A stretch of 64,000 bases of DNA from Craspedostauros australis (GCA_026770025.1 JAMXDE010000003.1:1-64000); one strand, 5' to 3'. Positions 32,345 through 44,729 are shown, numbered from the stretch's first letter. The notes: generated from the letters alone by a model not told the origin. Program-made: numbers and translations.

Positions 32345-35318
32345 CGAGATTGGTTCAGCGAGGGCTGTTCGCTGTTGGTCCTCCTTTTTCTGTTCTTGCT
32401 ATTCTTCGTGTCTTCTTGGTTGTTTGTGTGTCTTTGGCTGTTCTGCGTCGCCTGCAGGCGTTCGTGCCTGCGTGTTTGTGCGCTGTTATTCGTGCTGGTG
32501 CGTGTGCGCGCGTATGTGCCTGGATGTGGAGAAAGGTATTGCCCATCCACGATCGTGCGCCGAGGAGGGGTTATTTCTATCACTTCCTCGGAGGTTTGCG
32601 CCTGTGGGTAGTGTACGACTAGTAGTACAGACGCACAAGGAGAAATGCCGTTCTGGTTTCACGTACGAAGTTCGTGTAGCATCACGAACAACAGCGACAT
32701 CGACCGAACTTTACCAAGACTCGTGTTCGAACTCCGTACAAAAAAGCTCGAGTGTGACACGGAACCAACAGGCACTGCTTAAGTATCAAAGCGGACACTT
32801 CACGTCAGTAGCCCAGGGCAATAGAGAAGCTCTCACGCACAATTAATGTGTTTCTGTTCCGTCGTGTGTCGCATACGTGACACAGCTGGCCCAATCAATT
32901 GCGATCAATTATTTCAAATGTCGGAGATAAAAGTAAGAGTATCGATAATGGGTTTCTGTGGCCTCCAAACATAGCACGAGTCATCGACAAGACATTTAAC
33001 ATAGCTTTCTGTTCGACGAACTGTCGGCACTCTGTGCAGTTCTCAAGTTGCGAAAAGGTTCGGATTCGCAGGGAGAATGACCCCATCAACCCTGTTCGTC
33101 GAGCCACGCAAGAAATAACGATCACATCTTCGCGAACCGCCTGCACCAGGTACGATACGGAAGTCTCTGCTCGATGAAGATGAAGACGGAGACAGCCAAG
33201 TGGAATAGGTAGGCACATTGGTGCGAGTAGCCCGTAGTGAGGATTGCAGATCAATGCCCACAACTGGTCGAGAGGACACCGCTTGTTGTGGCCTCAGCCA
33301 CCACACGATCTTCTTCGTGGCACAATCTTCACGTGTCAAAGCAGTTTGGTTCTGTTGGAGACGATGAGGGCCCGGAGCGCTATTGGCCCACTCATGCTCT
33401 GGCGAGAGAGTGCTATACAAAGTATCATCAATGATCATGGAACTCGTCTCTTTGTCGCCGCCATTGGCTGGTGTTCCTCATTGATACAAACGCGGAGAGG
33501 CCAGTATAGTATCTCCGAACATCGTGAGAATCCTCTCTTGTTCCGGGACCACTCTCGACCTTAAAGTCCCGCCTGTTGTGTACTAGAGGGGTTCGAGTGG
33601 CCCCAGAACTTGGGTACTGGGACACGTCGGGCTGTCCGAATTCCAGGGGGAGCCCCGCTATTGAAACTTGTCTGGACGCAATGGAGACAGCCACTTTCGT
33701 GGGGATTTAGGTCTTTGTAATGCCCATGTGACGTCACGACTCGCTTTCTTCCATCCCTTTTTCCCGCACTGTTTCGTCAAACTGTTTGTTTCCTCACGGT
33801 ACCAACATGGTTTTTCGCATTTTTGCCCAATCTGAACCAAAATGATTGATTCGATTGTCCAGATCTCTCTCTTTTTGCATCTCTTGTACGCGAATCATCG
33901 CATGATTCTTGTCTCTTCTTGTTTATTTCTGTCAAAACAGTGGCCACTGTTCAAAAATAAGGACGATAATGCCAAAACTTGAGTACTTTGATCTGTGGTC
34001 TATTCGCGTTGTTGGCAACGAGGAGGAGCGTTGGTTTCTTGTGTGGCAATCCATGCTCGACTCTCAACACAACTCATTCAGAAACTTGTTGACAACACTG
34101 CCAATTGACACTACCTCCTCCCTCCCTTCCTTCCAAGTCAACTTCATCTGCAGAGCAAGTATGTAGCTCATGTGGAAGTGGGATCGAGAGTGGAAGAAGA
34201 AGCATGTCACGCCAAGAACCCAAGCCATGCCAACAAACAATCCCCAACAACAAATAGACTCCAACACAACAGTCTCCCACCCTCATACTCAGCCATGCCA
34301 GACTTGGCATTCAACAAACACCCATCCATCTATTCATCCCTGCCACGCCATGCCATGCCAATGCGCCTCTAGAGATAGATAGTATCAACACCTGGGGGAT
34401 GCTCCATCCTGTCTCACATCACACCAAACAAAGATTGTCCCAGCTGTAGTGGACAACCTGATGGGATCCGTCACACATTTCCTCACTGTAGCAAAGCAAC
34501 AGAGTTGTCATTCATTGCAGAACCTCCTGACTGTCGCAGATGTGCGGAGCACCGAGTCATGGACTTGGCATGCTATGCTTACATCACTGATCGTTTCAGC
34601 AATGACACCATCATCCTTTGCAACAATCGAAGTGGGCATGCATGGTGTATACATTGTTCCTTTGCTCTGTCTTTGCCATCTCATCAGACCACACATTGCC
34701 AATGCAAAAACAGCAGGCAAAGCATCCAGCGAAGCATCTGCCAGACACCAATGTACAATGAATTTGTCAGCAACATTCAACATGCAGACTGCATCCTGTA
34801 TTCTGAAACAACTCGCCAATCAGAACACAGCATGTGGCAGGAGCTGAAACATCTGCCAACGATCAACAATGAGTGGGCAGCTCCAGACAGCAGCTGGAGA
34901 GCTTCTGATCACACCCAACAACTTCACACATGGCTGAGCATCGATCAGAGTATTCTGCCACCACCAACTATCAATGCATCAGCTGTGATCCTTGCCAGAT
35001 GTCATTTGGCAAGCAGTAGTGAATTGGCAGTGATGATTTACAAGAGAGAGAGAGGGAGGAGCATCCAGCACACCACTTGACCCAACCAGAGAATCCACAG
35101 TTTACCCAACCAAGAGATTCCAGAAAAGCATATCCAGAAGAGAGCTGAGCATGCAGCCACAAACAACAAATCCATGGAAAGGATCCAGGAGAAAGCAACC
35201 AGCAGCAGGCAAGGCATCGAGCATTGAACATCGAACCTACTGCAAAGCAATCAGCAATCAGCAACAACCAACAAGCTACAAATCTGCAACACCAGAGTAT
35301 CCAGAGAACAGAGCACAC
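32345..35318. other. Gene-poor region right of the LTR element
   Basis: No gene supported. 32345-33900 is of ordinary composition. From about 34140 the sequence becomes strikingly poor in CpG and rich in CA/TG words (five CpG in 34561-34920 by hand count), which also leaves several frames open by composition alone. Likely old repeat DNA. Confidence 0.5.
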
Positions 35319-35632
35319 ATGTTGGCAAGTTCCATGGACGGATAACTTGCGATCGTGGAAGACGGTGTTGGTTGATAGTCGTTCTGTTTGCTATTTCATT
35401 CCTTGAGCACTCCGATCCTCTTTGTGTCTCCGTTCTCTTGCCCAATGCTCTTGGCGCGTCTCTGTGTTTCGTAGATTGGTCTCCGACTATGAGTTGGTAC
35501 GCAAGATGCTCTCTTGCAGCTATTTGTATTCTCTCTCTTCTCAATGTTGCATGTTCATGCTACATGATACTCTGTGTTCAATGCATACTCCGCATTTGAC
35601 ACTCCGTTTGTTCACTACTGACTTCTACTCCA
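35319..35632. repeat. Dispersed repeat, copy B
   Basis: Direct-orientation partner of 8143-8456, about 80% identical by eye. Several CG dinucleotides of copy A appear as CA or TG here, in line with the CpG-poor surroundings. Confidence 0.7.
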
Positions 35633-37750
35633 CGAGTGCTTGCCACTTGAACTCCATCTTGTGTATCCATGATCTTGATGCCCTTCGGTCATCAAATCTT
35701 CACCTTCTGCTTCTGACATGGAGACAGATGTTGACGTGGTGACACAATGACATCCTGTCTATGTCAGCTGTCGTCTTCCTGTTCCTCCAGATGTCATGTT
35801 CCATCAGTGATGCGGTGGTCTGTCAGATGATATCATCATCTGGGGCTTAGTTGGGAGGTACATCGAGCTTCGTTCGATGCCATACGTTTCCATTGATGAA
35901 TGGATGGACGATGTTCCTGATTCTCTCAGAAATCGTTGATTGCAAATTTCCTCCAGAAAATCTGCTCATTTTCATGTATTCCATTTCCACTGTGATTCTG
36001 ACAAATCACAGTATACAATTGACACGAATGTAGTTGTACCATTCGTACATAAAAAAGAATAACAGGTGAACGATGCACATATACATGTACATCTTGACAT
36101 ATACACGCATGTACATCTCAACACAGCTGGATGCTTGGGGTTGAATGGAGTCCAATGGTGTCAAGGCTTCCTGTTGCTTGCACAAGGCCACCACAACATT
36201 GCTCCAACACTCTTTCCAACACCAACAATCATACACTTTTCAAAGGATCTCTGCCCATTGAATGTAGAGGAAAGATCCCAACCTGGATGCCAACGCCGGA
36301 ACTGGTACAAGGATGGATGATCTTCATGGATGAATAGATGGGTGGGTGGGTCCTGTGCTGCGGCCAATATGGCATGCCCACCACCAAAGCAGATGCCCCA
36401 TCAGTGAAGTTGCTAAAGCTGCAATCCTGAATTCAACCCATATTGCAGGCCACAGTGGTGACTGTGACCAACAGCAGCGTGTCTACGCCATTGTAATCAT
36501 CATTGTCATTTTTGCTATTGGTTTGCTGTGATGTGCACATGTGTTGTATATCACCGGTGTGCCAAGTATTGTGTACATTTGTAGCGTGAGCTCATCCTGC
36601 TAGCTAACACAGACCTGTGGGTACTTGTACTTGGTGACAGCACTGATGCCATTGTCGATCTTGATGCCGATGTTGTTGTTGTTGCTTTCTGGTGTCACAC
36701 AAAGACCCAGAATCTCACTCATAACTGTGTTCACAAAGTCACAGCCAACGACATGATACCAAAACGGATACTACCGACAGAAGTATCTCAACAGCCAACT
36801 GCTGTGTCGCCGTTCACATCAAAGGAACACTTCTGTCCTTGTTTTGTTGGGATTTTGTAGAAAACAATTTTGTCAATTTTGCGTATGTCGTGGTACTATT
36901 GCGGTAATACTAGTACTAAACGACAACAATACTGAGCATAATATAGTACCATCAAAACGGTATCATGAACGTATCGGTCGGAATCGTCGTTCTGTTACGA
37001 CAATGAAGTTTGTCGCGTAGAGATACTCAAACGGAGATACTGCACGAAAATAATTGCAGTTTATTTGCTCAATACGTGATTTCTGAGAAAGTGTCAAAGT
37101 TCCACAATCCCTCGTGCGAAACCGACCACGCAATCCCACCGCCTCTGTCAGCGTTCACAACGAGAATCGATCCGACACGGAACAGATCGTCTGCGTCAAA
37201 TGGTTCCAAATGAGAACCCCAAGCGCAACAAAGCTCGGGAAAATTGACCCAAACTCCCCTCAATTCACCCTTCAATGGGATGGCTTGCTCGTGGCAGTGA
37301 TAAAGTCTAAGCCATTTGATTGGCTGGGGTCGCCGGCCATGCCAAAAAATAGCCACTCGAACCCCTCTACTACTACCATCTCCTGTCTGTTCCACTGCAC
37401 CACACGAACCACCACTCCTCGTAGCGCACGAATTCTCCACTTTCTGCGAGCCTTTCTCCACCACTTGTCGTCTTCTTGGCCCCGTGAAAAGTATCAGCAA
37501 GCAATCCCATTCCGTGGTGGCCATCGTCAAGGAGGAACGCCTCTCATTGTTCGTTGACGTGGCTCGGACCAACTGCTCCTGCTACCAGTCGGCGAGCACT
37601 GGTGTGATGGGTGTTGCTGCCACTTTTTGGAATGCTGCGTACGCTTATCGCGACCACGATTCTACCAAGAGCGGCGCGATCTGCGGATACTACAGTTACC
37701 ATGTCGTTGCCCTGCTGTTGCACACACTTCGGCTACGAGCTTCGAGCTAT
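35633..37750. other. Gene-poor region left of the tocopherol cyclase
   Basis: A protein-like plus-strand stretch at about 35690-35935 (IIIWGLVGRYIELR...IDEWMDDVPDSLRNR, split here) looks like a broken coding remnant of unknown origin. 36120-36480 is again rich in CA/TG. Frames at 37069-37572 match nothing I know. Confidence 0.4.
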
Positions 37751-39553
37751 TCACCTGCGGGAGAATCGGTACGGCAGACCCACCAGGAACTTCATCGGCT
37801 GCTTCATCCTGGACACACCGCGCCATGGGCTCCACCACGGTCCTCCGCCGACCTCCACAGCGCCCTGCGAGCTCACTGCCTTGTCGATGATCACTTCGCC
37901 ACGGCGGTACTCCTTGCTGGTCGCATCGTACTCCAATTCCCACAGGGACAGCGTCGTCTGCGCCAAGAAGGAATCCTTGCAGAAGTACTCCAGACCTTCA
38001 TCCTGCGTCGGTGCCCGCAGCACGACTCCCGCATCCTGCGAGCACACGGCCACCACTTCGGCTTCGAAGACCTTGTCGTTCTTGGCATCGGTGCATCGAC
38101 CGCTCAGCTTCCACTGTCCCCACGCCGACACGTCCCATTGCATGGTGCCGGTCCAGGGCACTGCTTCGTAGAATGTTCCGTTGTAGTGCACGGACACCAT
38201 GCCCAGGTCTTCCGTGTTCGAGCCTAAGAAGGAAAATGGCAGCTTGCGCCGGCCCCCGCCTGCCGTCACAGACAGCGTGGGCAACGCGCCGTCCTCACCG
38301 CTATACGAACGTGCTTGCTCCTGCTGGCTGCCATCCGTGAAGGAATTGCATTGGATCCAATACCATTTGGATGGGAAGGCGCCACCCCAATTCTTCTCCG
38401 CGTAGAATGGCGCATCCGTTACGTCGTATTGCTTGCCCTTCCATGTCACACTTCCGCTGGCACGTGCGTCGGCCAACGTCACCTGCCAGTGCGGTTCGAA
38501 GACGGAGTACGAGGCCAGCCAACCGGCGGTGGAGAACTGCTTGGAGCTGTCTCCCCATCCGGAGATGGGCGTGATCTGCAGATCGAAGTCGCAGTATCCC
38601 GGTTCGCCATCGTTAATACCACCTGCCGTGCCGTCGTTGCCTTGCATCCTACCTTGCAAGCGGTTGGGCAGCATTTGAAATCCCGTCTCCACCTGCTGCA
38701 ACCAATCATCGGGATGCAATGCTGGCACTGGCACACCATCGCTGCTGTCAGCCTCCCCATATCCTTCCTTCCATCCGAAGGTGCAGCCCAACGCCTGACG
38801 TGACTCGTAGGCCCAGAATTTGGTGTCGTCGGGATCGGCCTGCACCAAGTACTCGTCGTGCGGTCCCATCACTTGCAGCGCCGCCAGCTTCAACGACTTC
38901 TGCTCGTCCTTGCCAGTCGCCACGTTGCGACCGGGATCCTCGATGGACATGATGAAGGCGAAGCTTGCATCCTCGTCCGGAATGGTGAGCCGGTAGTACC
39001 AACCTTCCATGAATCGTTTTTGCTTGGCATCTCGAGAGGAAGGTGCACGGAACTTCTGCTGCGGGTCGCTGTTGCGGCCACGCCCGAATCTCTTGCGCAG
39101 GAAGGCTTTGATGCGCTTGCGCTTGGATGCAGGATTCGCTTCCCCCTTCTGACGAAAGTAGGGATGAGATGGCAGGAAGTGGCGTCCCGAGTGGGGTGTT
39201 TGCTGTGGATACGCGGTGTATCCCGTGTCCGTCAGTTCATACTCATCGTTTTCACTGCTTCTGATATTGTTTGTGTCAGTGGCAGCTGCAGAGGCAGCCA
39301 ATGCCCATGACGATGACCGTGATGATGACGATGCCGTTGTCGTCTTGGCATTGTCAGATCGCCATGCTCTTGCCGAGTTGACCCTGCGACGGCCCAGCCT
39401 TGCGCGCGAAGATGCCAGAGACCATGTCGACGCCGTCGACGTTGTTGTTGTTGGGTTTGGCGCCCATGCTTCCGCAACCTCATGGAAAGACGAAAGCGAC
39501 AGCATCAGCAGGAGGAAGACACCAGCCAAGCTTCTTTCCTTGATTCGGATCAT
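37751..39553 (-). CDS. VTE1: Plastid tocopherol cyclase-like protein
   Basis: 600 aa; tocopherol cyclase makes the chromanol ring of tocopherols (vitamin E) from phytylquinol precursors on plastid membranes or plastoglobules. The first ATG is at 39553 (A at -3). Residues 5-29 form a signal peptide ending AEA|WAPN, an ASAFAP-type junction (A29|W30) that directs proteins into secondary plastids, followed by a Ser/Thr/Ala/Arg-rich transit peptide. The cyclase domain (PF14249-like) begins near residue 175 with FMEGWYYRLTIP and runs to the C terminus, with SIEDPG, VTWKGKQYDVTDAPFYAEKNWG and CNSF segments typical of the family. An acidic/basic spacer (about 120-170) is unusual. Single exon. Confidence in family high; substrate by homology only. 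Confidence 0.85.
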   Translation of the reverse strand: MIRIKERSLAGVFLLLMLSLSSFHEVAEAWAPNPTTTTSTASTWSLASSRARLGRRRVNSARAWRSDNAKTTTASSSSRSSSWALAASAAATDTNNIRSSENDEYELTDTGYTAYPQQTPHSGRHFLPSHPYFRQKGEANPASKRKRIKAFLRKRFGRGRNSDPQQKFRAPSSRDAKQKRFMEGWYYRLTIPDEDASFAFIMSIEDPGRNVATGKDEQKSLKLAALQVMGPHDEYLVQADPDDTKFWAYESRQALGCTFGWKEGYGEADSSDGVPVPALHPDDWLQQVETGFQMLPNRLQGRMQGNDGTAGGINDGEPGYCDFDLQITPISGWGDSSKQFSTAGWLASYSVFEPHWQVTLADARASGSVTWKGKQYDVTDAPFYAEKNWGGAFPSKWYWIQCNSFTDGSQQEQARSYSGEDGALPTLSVTAGGGRRKLPFSFLGSNTEDLGMVSVHYNGTFYEAVPWTGTMQWDVSAWGQWKLSGRCTDAKNDKVFEAEVVAVCSQDAGVVLRAPTQDEGLEYFCKDSFLAQTTLSLWELEYDATSKEYRRGEVIIDKAVSSQGAVEVGGGPWWSPWRGVSRMKQPMKFLVGLPYRFSRR

Positions 39554-40234
39554 CGTGATCGCTGAAGTTATCGGACAGCTCGTACGCAAGCGTTGTCACT
39601 CTATGCATGAATGCACTCCCAGTGCTGATTGTTTCTCTCAGCACAGTGGCAATCGAGTGTGGCCTCGGACTCCCAATACTAATACGAAGACAAACGTAAT
39701 AGGACCGTGGAGGAAGGAGTGGTGAGGTGGGATTGGACGTCGGATCTTTTTATGCTCATTTGTGTTGGTGCGGTGGTTGATGAAGGAATGATGGGTTGGG
39801 TCATTTTGTGTTGTTGGCGGGAATTGTGAGTCATGTCTATTCGTGATTCAACATGTTGATTCAATGGTCTATCTTTGTTGTGTCGTCTACGAGTGCGCCA
39901 TTCGTGCTGAATCAAAGTCTCCAGGATGCAAATGATCTCCTCCGACTCCGCTCTTGGCCCAACCTCAACAAGACAGCACTCGCTCATACACAAGCATGCC
40001 ACACCAATACACACGCATTTGTATCGTGTCCCGACTCAGCATTCCAATGTGCGGTACGCGCTAGTATACGAGTATCGTCAGAGTACGATGGTCTGCTATG
40101 TGCGTCCTTGTTCTTCAAAATCGTGTGCTCTACTCCATGGTGTTAAGAGTAAAGTGTAGTCTATCAAGCCCTCCATGCAATATGATATGCGTTGTGTCAG
40201 TGGCTCGTGCATTAATCGTAGCTACAGCGTGTCA
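39554..40234. other. Intergenic region
   Basis: Promoter of the tocopherol cyclase gene and 3' region of the next minus-strand gene. No gene or repeat seen. Confidence 0.4.
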
Positions 40235-41071
40235 TCAAACAAAGTGCTTCATGTTCGTGCGGCAGCTATTCGGCTCTTGAATAGCATCGCAATGATCCTG
40301 TTCGGCACGTGCACGAGCACGCAGAACGCTGTCCTTGGTGTGCATGCTGCACAGTTCCGCAATGTACTCGTGATCGCAGATGGCGCGCGATGCTTGAAAG
40401 TCCTGCTCCTCCAGAACGACGGCCACGAGGTTCTGGTGTCTGCGGCGCAGCTTCTCCTCAGCAAACCATGTCCTTGACCGCAGTCCGCGGAAGCAGAGCT
40501 GCGGGCTGGCATCTTCGGACTCTCCCAGCTCGATCAACTCGATCGTTATTCTGGCCATCTCCGTGATGATTTGGAAGTCGACGTCGGAGAGCCAGGAGGA
40601 GGAGAATTCGACATCTGTGAAGTCGTTGACGTGCAAGGTATCGTGCACTTCGTTGTGTTCTGCGAATCGGACAGACTTGCGTGCTGATCGTTGTTCAATC
40701 TTGTCTGTGCTACTCTGACTGTCCGCTCGTTCGTTTGTGGTGATACTCGTTGTAAAGAGACTACGAGGGTCTGCATCCAACTCCGTGGTTTGAACAGTGT
40801 TGCTCTCACCATGATCGTCAGTCTCTTCCGCCGTGCATGATGCAGCCGATAGAGGTGAAGTTGCAGTAGATGATTGCATTGTCGAGGACGGCGATGCAGG
40901 TGTTGCATCATGAGATGATGCCTCCTTCTGTTTGGCAGAATTGTCGTTGCGTGCGATTGTGGACATCATCGATGATGATGAGTCTTCGCTGCTGCAGCCC
41001 AACCCGTCGGATCTGTGGATGGACTTGAAGGGGTAGTCAGCAATGACGATGCGTTCGTTGGAAGGCGACAT
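40235..41071 (-). CDS. Unknown protein with KSVRFAE motif
   Basis: 278 aa, no recognised domain. The ATG at 41071 (A at -3) is the first in a frame that runs open further upstream. The N-terminal 130 residues are Ser/Thr-rich and look disordered. At about residues 131-146 lies KSVRFAEHNEVHDT, a form (K-S-V-R-F) that fits the RVxF docking consensus for protein phosphatase 1, followed by a helix-rich C terminus (about 165-270) with many charged residues. Short motifs like this recur at the start of small conserved domains in diatom proteins of unknown role. It stands alone, 1.7 kb from the divergent DHHC gene. A PP1-binding regulator is possible but is only inference. Confidence 0.55.
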   Translation of the reverse strand: MSPSNERIVIADYPFKSIHRSDGLGCSSEDSSSSMMSTIARNDNSAKQKEASSHDATPASPSSTMQSSTATSPLSAASCTAEETDDHGESNTVQTTELDADPRSLFTTSITTNERADSQSSTDKIEQRSARKSVRFAEHNEVHDTLHVNDFTDVEFSSSWLSDVDFQIITEMARITIELIELGESEDASPQLCFRGLRSRTWFAEEKLRRRHQNLVAVVLEEQDFQASRAICDHEYIAELCSMHTKDSVLRARARAEQDHCDAIQEPNSCRTNMKHFV

Positions 41072-42813
41072 GGTGCAATTTGTGTCGTCTACGTTGTTAG
41101 TATTGGCGGTGATGTTGATGTTGATTTTGATTTGTGGGCCTGTGGAGTGGCTGTAGTTTGATTGTTGTCGATTGCGGCGTTGTTTGCTGTTGGTCGTTGG
41201 GAATTGTGTGCTACGCTGTGGCGGCTTGTCTCTGCGCAAGGCGGACCAAGTCGTGAAGCAATCGCGATTGCTTGGAAACGAGAACAATGTTGAGAGAGTC
41301 ACTTGGTCGTGCGCTGTGCCGATTTGGCGGAAAGGTCTGTACCTATTACCACCCAGCCTGCAGACTCGGTGACGTTTCGCGTTCACAAGTTGATGGTTTT
41401 GTGGGTCTCTTGGTTCGTTTGTCTGCTCGCTCGCTGGTCTCGATTATGAGAGCAGCCAAGCGAGAAAGCGATGTCTGCGCTTTGCCTTCGTCCTTGTCCC
41501 TTTCACAATCCTGAGCAGTTCTGATCTTTCTCTCCGAAAGCGGTTTTGCAGCCTCTTCGTCGTGATTGTGTCACGTGAGTGTTCGTGCTCTGTTCGCACC
41601 AGTGCAACTATGCCAATACCGTTGAGGAGCATCCAAGAGAGCAGGAGTATGGGAGCTCACAGATTGTCCCTTTGCGGTTGCTTCCAGAGTTGCGATCTTG
41701 TGCCAATTGAGATGTGGATCTCTGTCTCTCTCTCTCTCTCTCCTCCAACTAACACATAAAACGTGCAGCTCGTAGCTGCACTGGCTCGTGTGGCGTGCAA
41801 GTCGAGTACGATCTATTCCGGTACGGGGTCCAATCTACTCTGTTATTATTCGATGCACAGGCACGCAATTTGTTTGTCTCTTTTGGTGCGTTCGGTGCGA
41901 ACGTGTGTGTGCCACCAGCCGCCAGGTCTCACATTTTCTGTGCATCTTTTCCGCGATTTCTTGTTGGAATCTTGGATGCGGTTTTCGGGAATGGAAATTG
42001 GTTTCGCATGACGTTGGCACGAGCGAAATGACTGATTCGACCGAACATGACACGAATGAACTAAATCTAACAAGACCAAGCAAGCCCACGCATTTCACAC
42101 TTCCTGTCCGTCTTACTCTGCGCAGCATCATTTTCAGGCCAAGTACCATCAGTCCCAGGGCGCACGTCAAAGCTGGAGGAGTGTTACAGAGGAGGATGTA
42201 GAAGAGCTTCCTGTGGAAACAGAATACAACCGAAGCCAGGCTTGAGGAGTGTGAACAAGAAAGCGACTCTTTCTCGTGAGAACAGGTCTTGCGATGACCC
42301 AAGGTATGGCCTGAGTTGGTGATGAATCTTGGTGACGACTATTGATCTGATGCTATCTCAATATGATCCGTCTATGTCCAAGTATGGGTGCGATTAGATT
42401 AGTTGCAATTGCTGGAACTCTCTCTCCCTCTCTCTGCAGAGAGAGACGAGATCAATCTACTCTATTCTAGGCTATTCTCGAGTAGAGTGCCAAACATGTT
42501 CGTGCAAATCGTCGTACGAACAAGGCCAAAACGAACAAGATGTGCGTGATTCGACTGTGTCTTTGTTTGAGCTGGCCGAATCCCGCCGAGATTCGAGACG
42601 AACAACAAAGAGACAACAAGAGGAAGCAAGCAAGAGAGCGAGAAGCAACAAGAAGACGAAACATGGCCATCCAGTGACCGCCACAACCCAAATCGCATCA
42701 ACAATCTTCCTCCTGCTCCACCTGGTATCTCCTTGAGTTCAGTGCACTACTACTCGTTCGAGTGGACACGCCAGCACGGCCCTCTGCTCTACTTTGCTCT
42801 GCTCCACGCCGCA
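41072..42813. other. Long divergent intergenic region
   Basis: Between the KSVRFAE gene (-) and the DHHC gene (+). Holds a (TC)n tract at about 41722-41742 and an 18-bp perfect palindrome CTCTCTCTGCAGAGAGAG at 42428-42445. No gene recognised. Confidence 0.45.
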
Positions 42814-44279
42814 ATGTCCACAACCACAGCGCAACGACGAAAGGGCGGCGGACCCGTGCGATCGCAAGATGGCATGAACGAGGTTGCGATGGATCCGCCT
42901 GCGCCTGTGGCCCTGCCCAACATCCTGGAGAGCAACGGCAGCGCGAAGGTGGCCACAGTGCGGCGGAGGAAGTTCGGCACGGCCCCCTTCGACGAGCACT
43001 GGCTCAACGTGGATGGCTGCGGTCTGTTCTGCGCCGCGTTCACCTACTCTCTACACTGCTACGGAGTCTACGCCGTCGCCGCCGTCCTTTTGCCTCCTTG
43101 GATGAGCACCACGGACGATGATGGCGTGCGCAGCCTCACGATCTCAGGTCACTTCCATCGGCTGGCATTCACCCTTGTTGCCGCTATGGCCGTCTACTCG
43201 CACTTCCGAGCGATGACGACGGATCCAGGGGCGGTGCCTCCGGATGCGACGCCGCTCGAAGAGACCGAACCGGAAACCCCCAAGGACGCTGATCCAGCCG
43301 CCCTGCTTCCTCGTCGGCCCAGGAAGCGCTGTCGGCGATGCAGGAGCTTCAAGCCAGCTCGTGCGCATCATTGCAGTATCTGCAATCGCTGTATCATCAA
43401 GATGGATCGTAAGTTCCTTCGATGGCGTCGTTGCTGAAGTTGAATTTGGTATTGTATTTCTGTTTACGCAGTTGATTATGGTAGTGATGGCTATGGTGAT
43501 GGTTATGGTGGTGGCTATGATTATAGCTATGATTGTGCTTGTGGCTATATTCATGGAGTTGATGATAACTCTCTCCAGAGAGTATGATTCTTGAATTGGA
43601 TTGAATCGCCTCATTATTTTCCAACATTCTCACATCCATCGCATCGGCCACCTCACGCATGCCTCCAACCGCGACCCTCACGATAGATCATTGCCCATGG
43701 GTGAACAACTGCGTTGGCATCGGGAACCACAAATACTTCCTACTCTTCGTCTTCTACACCTGCGTGTCCTGCGTGTACTCCCTGTCGTTGGTGTGCACCA
43801 GATTCTACAGCTGCATGCACGTCCACCACGGACACATGCATTCACGCGCCACCTGTCTCGACCATCCTTCGCAGCTCCTCACGATCCTGGGACTTCTGGT
43901 CGAGTCCATACTGTTCGGACTCTTCACATCCTGCATGATCATCGATCAATCCACCGTGGTCGCATCCAAACTCACGCACATCGACCGTCTCAAGGGAGAG
44001 CTGGAAAGCACGGGCGTCGCGGGCATCATCGAAGTCTTCGGCATGAGCGTCCGGGCCAACACGGGCACGCGCTTCCGGGCAGATTGGCTGTCGCCATTTG
44101 CCAACGTGTGCTTCCCACCATCGGTGCGCGACGAGATCCTGGGTTTCTGCCGTCCTTGCAGGAGGTCGTCACCCAGACATGATCCGGATGTGGAAATGAG
44201 CGCGTCGTCACAACAACAACAACAACCAACGTCCAACAGCAGCGGTAACATGGTGCACAGCGTCACGGAGATTGTGTGA
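42814..44279 (+). CDS. DHHC-type palmitoyltransferase
   Basis: 395 aa in two exons, 42814-43408 and 43687-44279; the 278-bp intron (GTAAGT...TAG) splits the first His codon of the DHHC motif. S-acylates cysteines of membrane proteins at Golgi, ER or plasma membrane. Two N-terminal TM segments (about 70-95 and 110-130), then the Cys-rich domain: [38 protein letters not shown] with DHHC at 198-201, then two more TM segments ([10 protein letters not shown] and [15 protein letters not shown]). After TM4 the segment STVVASKL stands where most members carry TTxE. The C-terminal tail ends in a Gln/Ser-rich stretch. The start ATG at 42814 is the first in a frame open further upstream. All four signature residues are present, so it should be active. 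Confidence 0.92.
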
Positions 44280-44729
44280 AGTGTCGAGCATGCTGTGCTG
44301 CATGACAGTCGATCCCATTTCAGTGTGCACCGCCTTACGTACCCGTGGCATCAGATCTCAATTGCTTGGAGGAGTGAATCACTCAATCAATCATTCAACG
44401 AATTTGTACATCGCATTCCGAAGACCAAACGTAAATTAGAGCGGGATGTGTTTGAGCAGAGCAGCTCGCAGAGGAGAATAGATCGTATTATTCTACCCGT
44501 ATTGCGGTGCATGACACATGACAAAGTGACAAACAATCACGTGGTGATCCAGTTGCCGCAACGATAGCTGTTCCATGTATTCATCCCACCATGCTAGTAT
44601 AATATGCCATGTTATTCTGTGTTGCACTCTCCCAAGAAAGGATACTATTGTATTCGTTGTTTCGCTCGCTCGGTCGCTCACTCAGTCACTCTTTATTAAT
44701 ATATAATACTTCCATTGGGTAGAGTATTG
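44280..44729. other. Convergent intergenic region
   Basis: 3' ends of the DHHC gene (+) and the EGF-like gene (-). No gene or repeat seen. Confidence 0.4.

Noticed and set aside
32424-32846. 140-aa frame right of the LTR element
   Set aside because: Cys/Val/Arg-rich translation of a GT-rich stretch; no protein-like features.
34377-35080. Long stop-free plus-strand frame with many Cys and His
   Set aside because: Two other frames there are also open; the CA/TG-rich, TA-poor composition explains the lack of stops, and there is no ATG near its start.
37316-38227. 303-aa plus-strand open frame
   Set aside because: Mostly antisense to the tocopherol cyclase; the part before 37750 has no recognisable feature.
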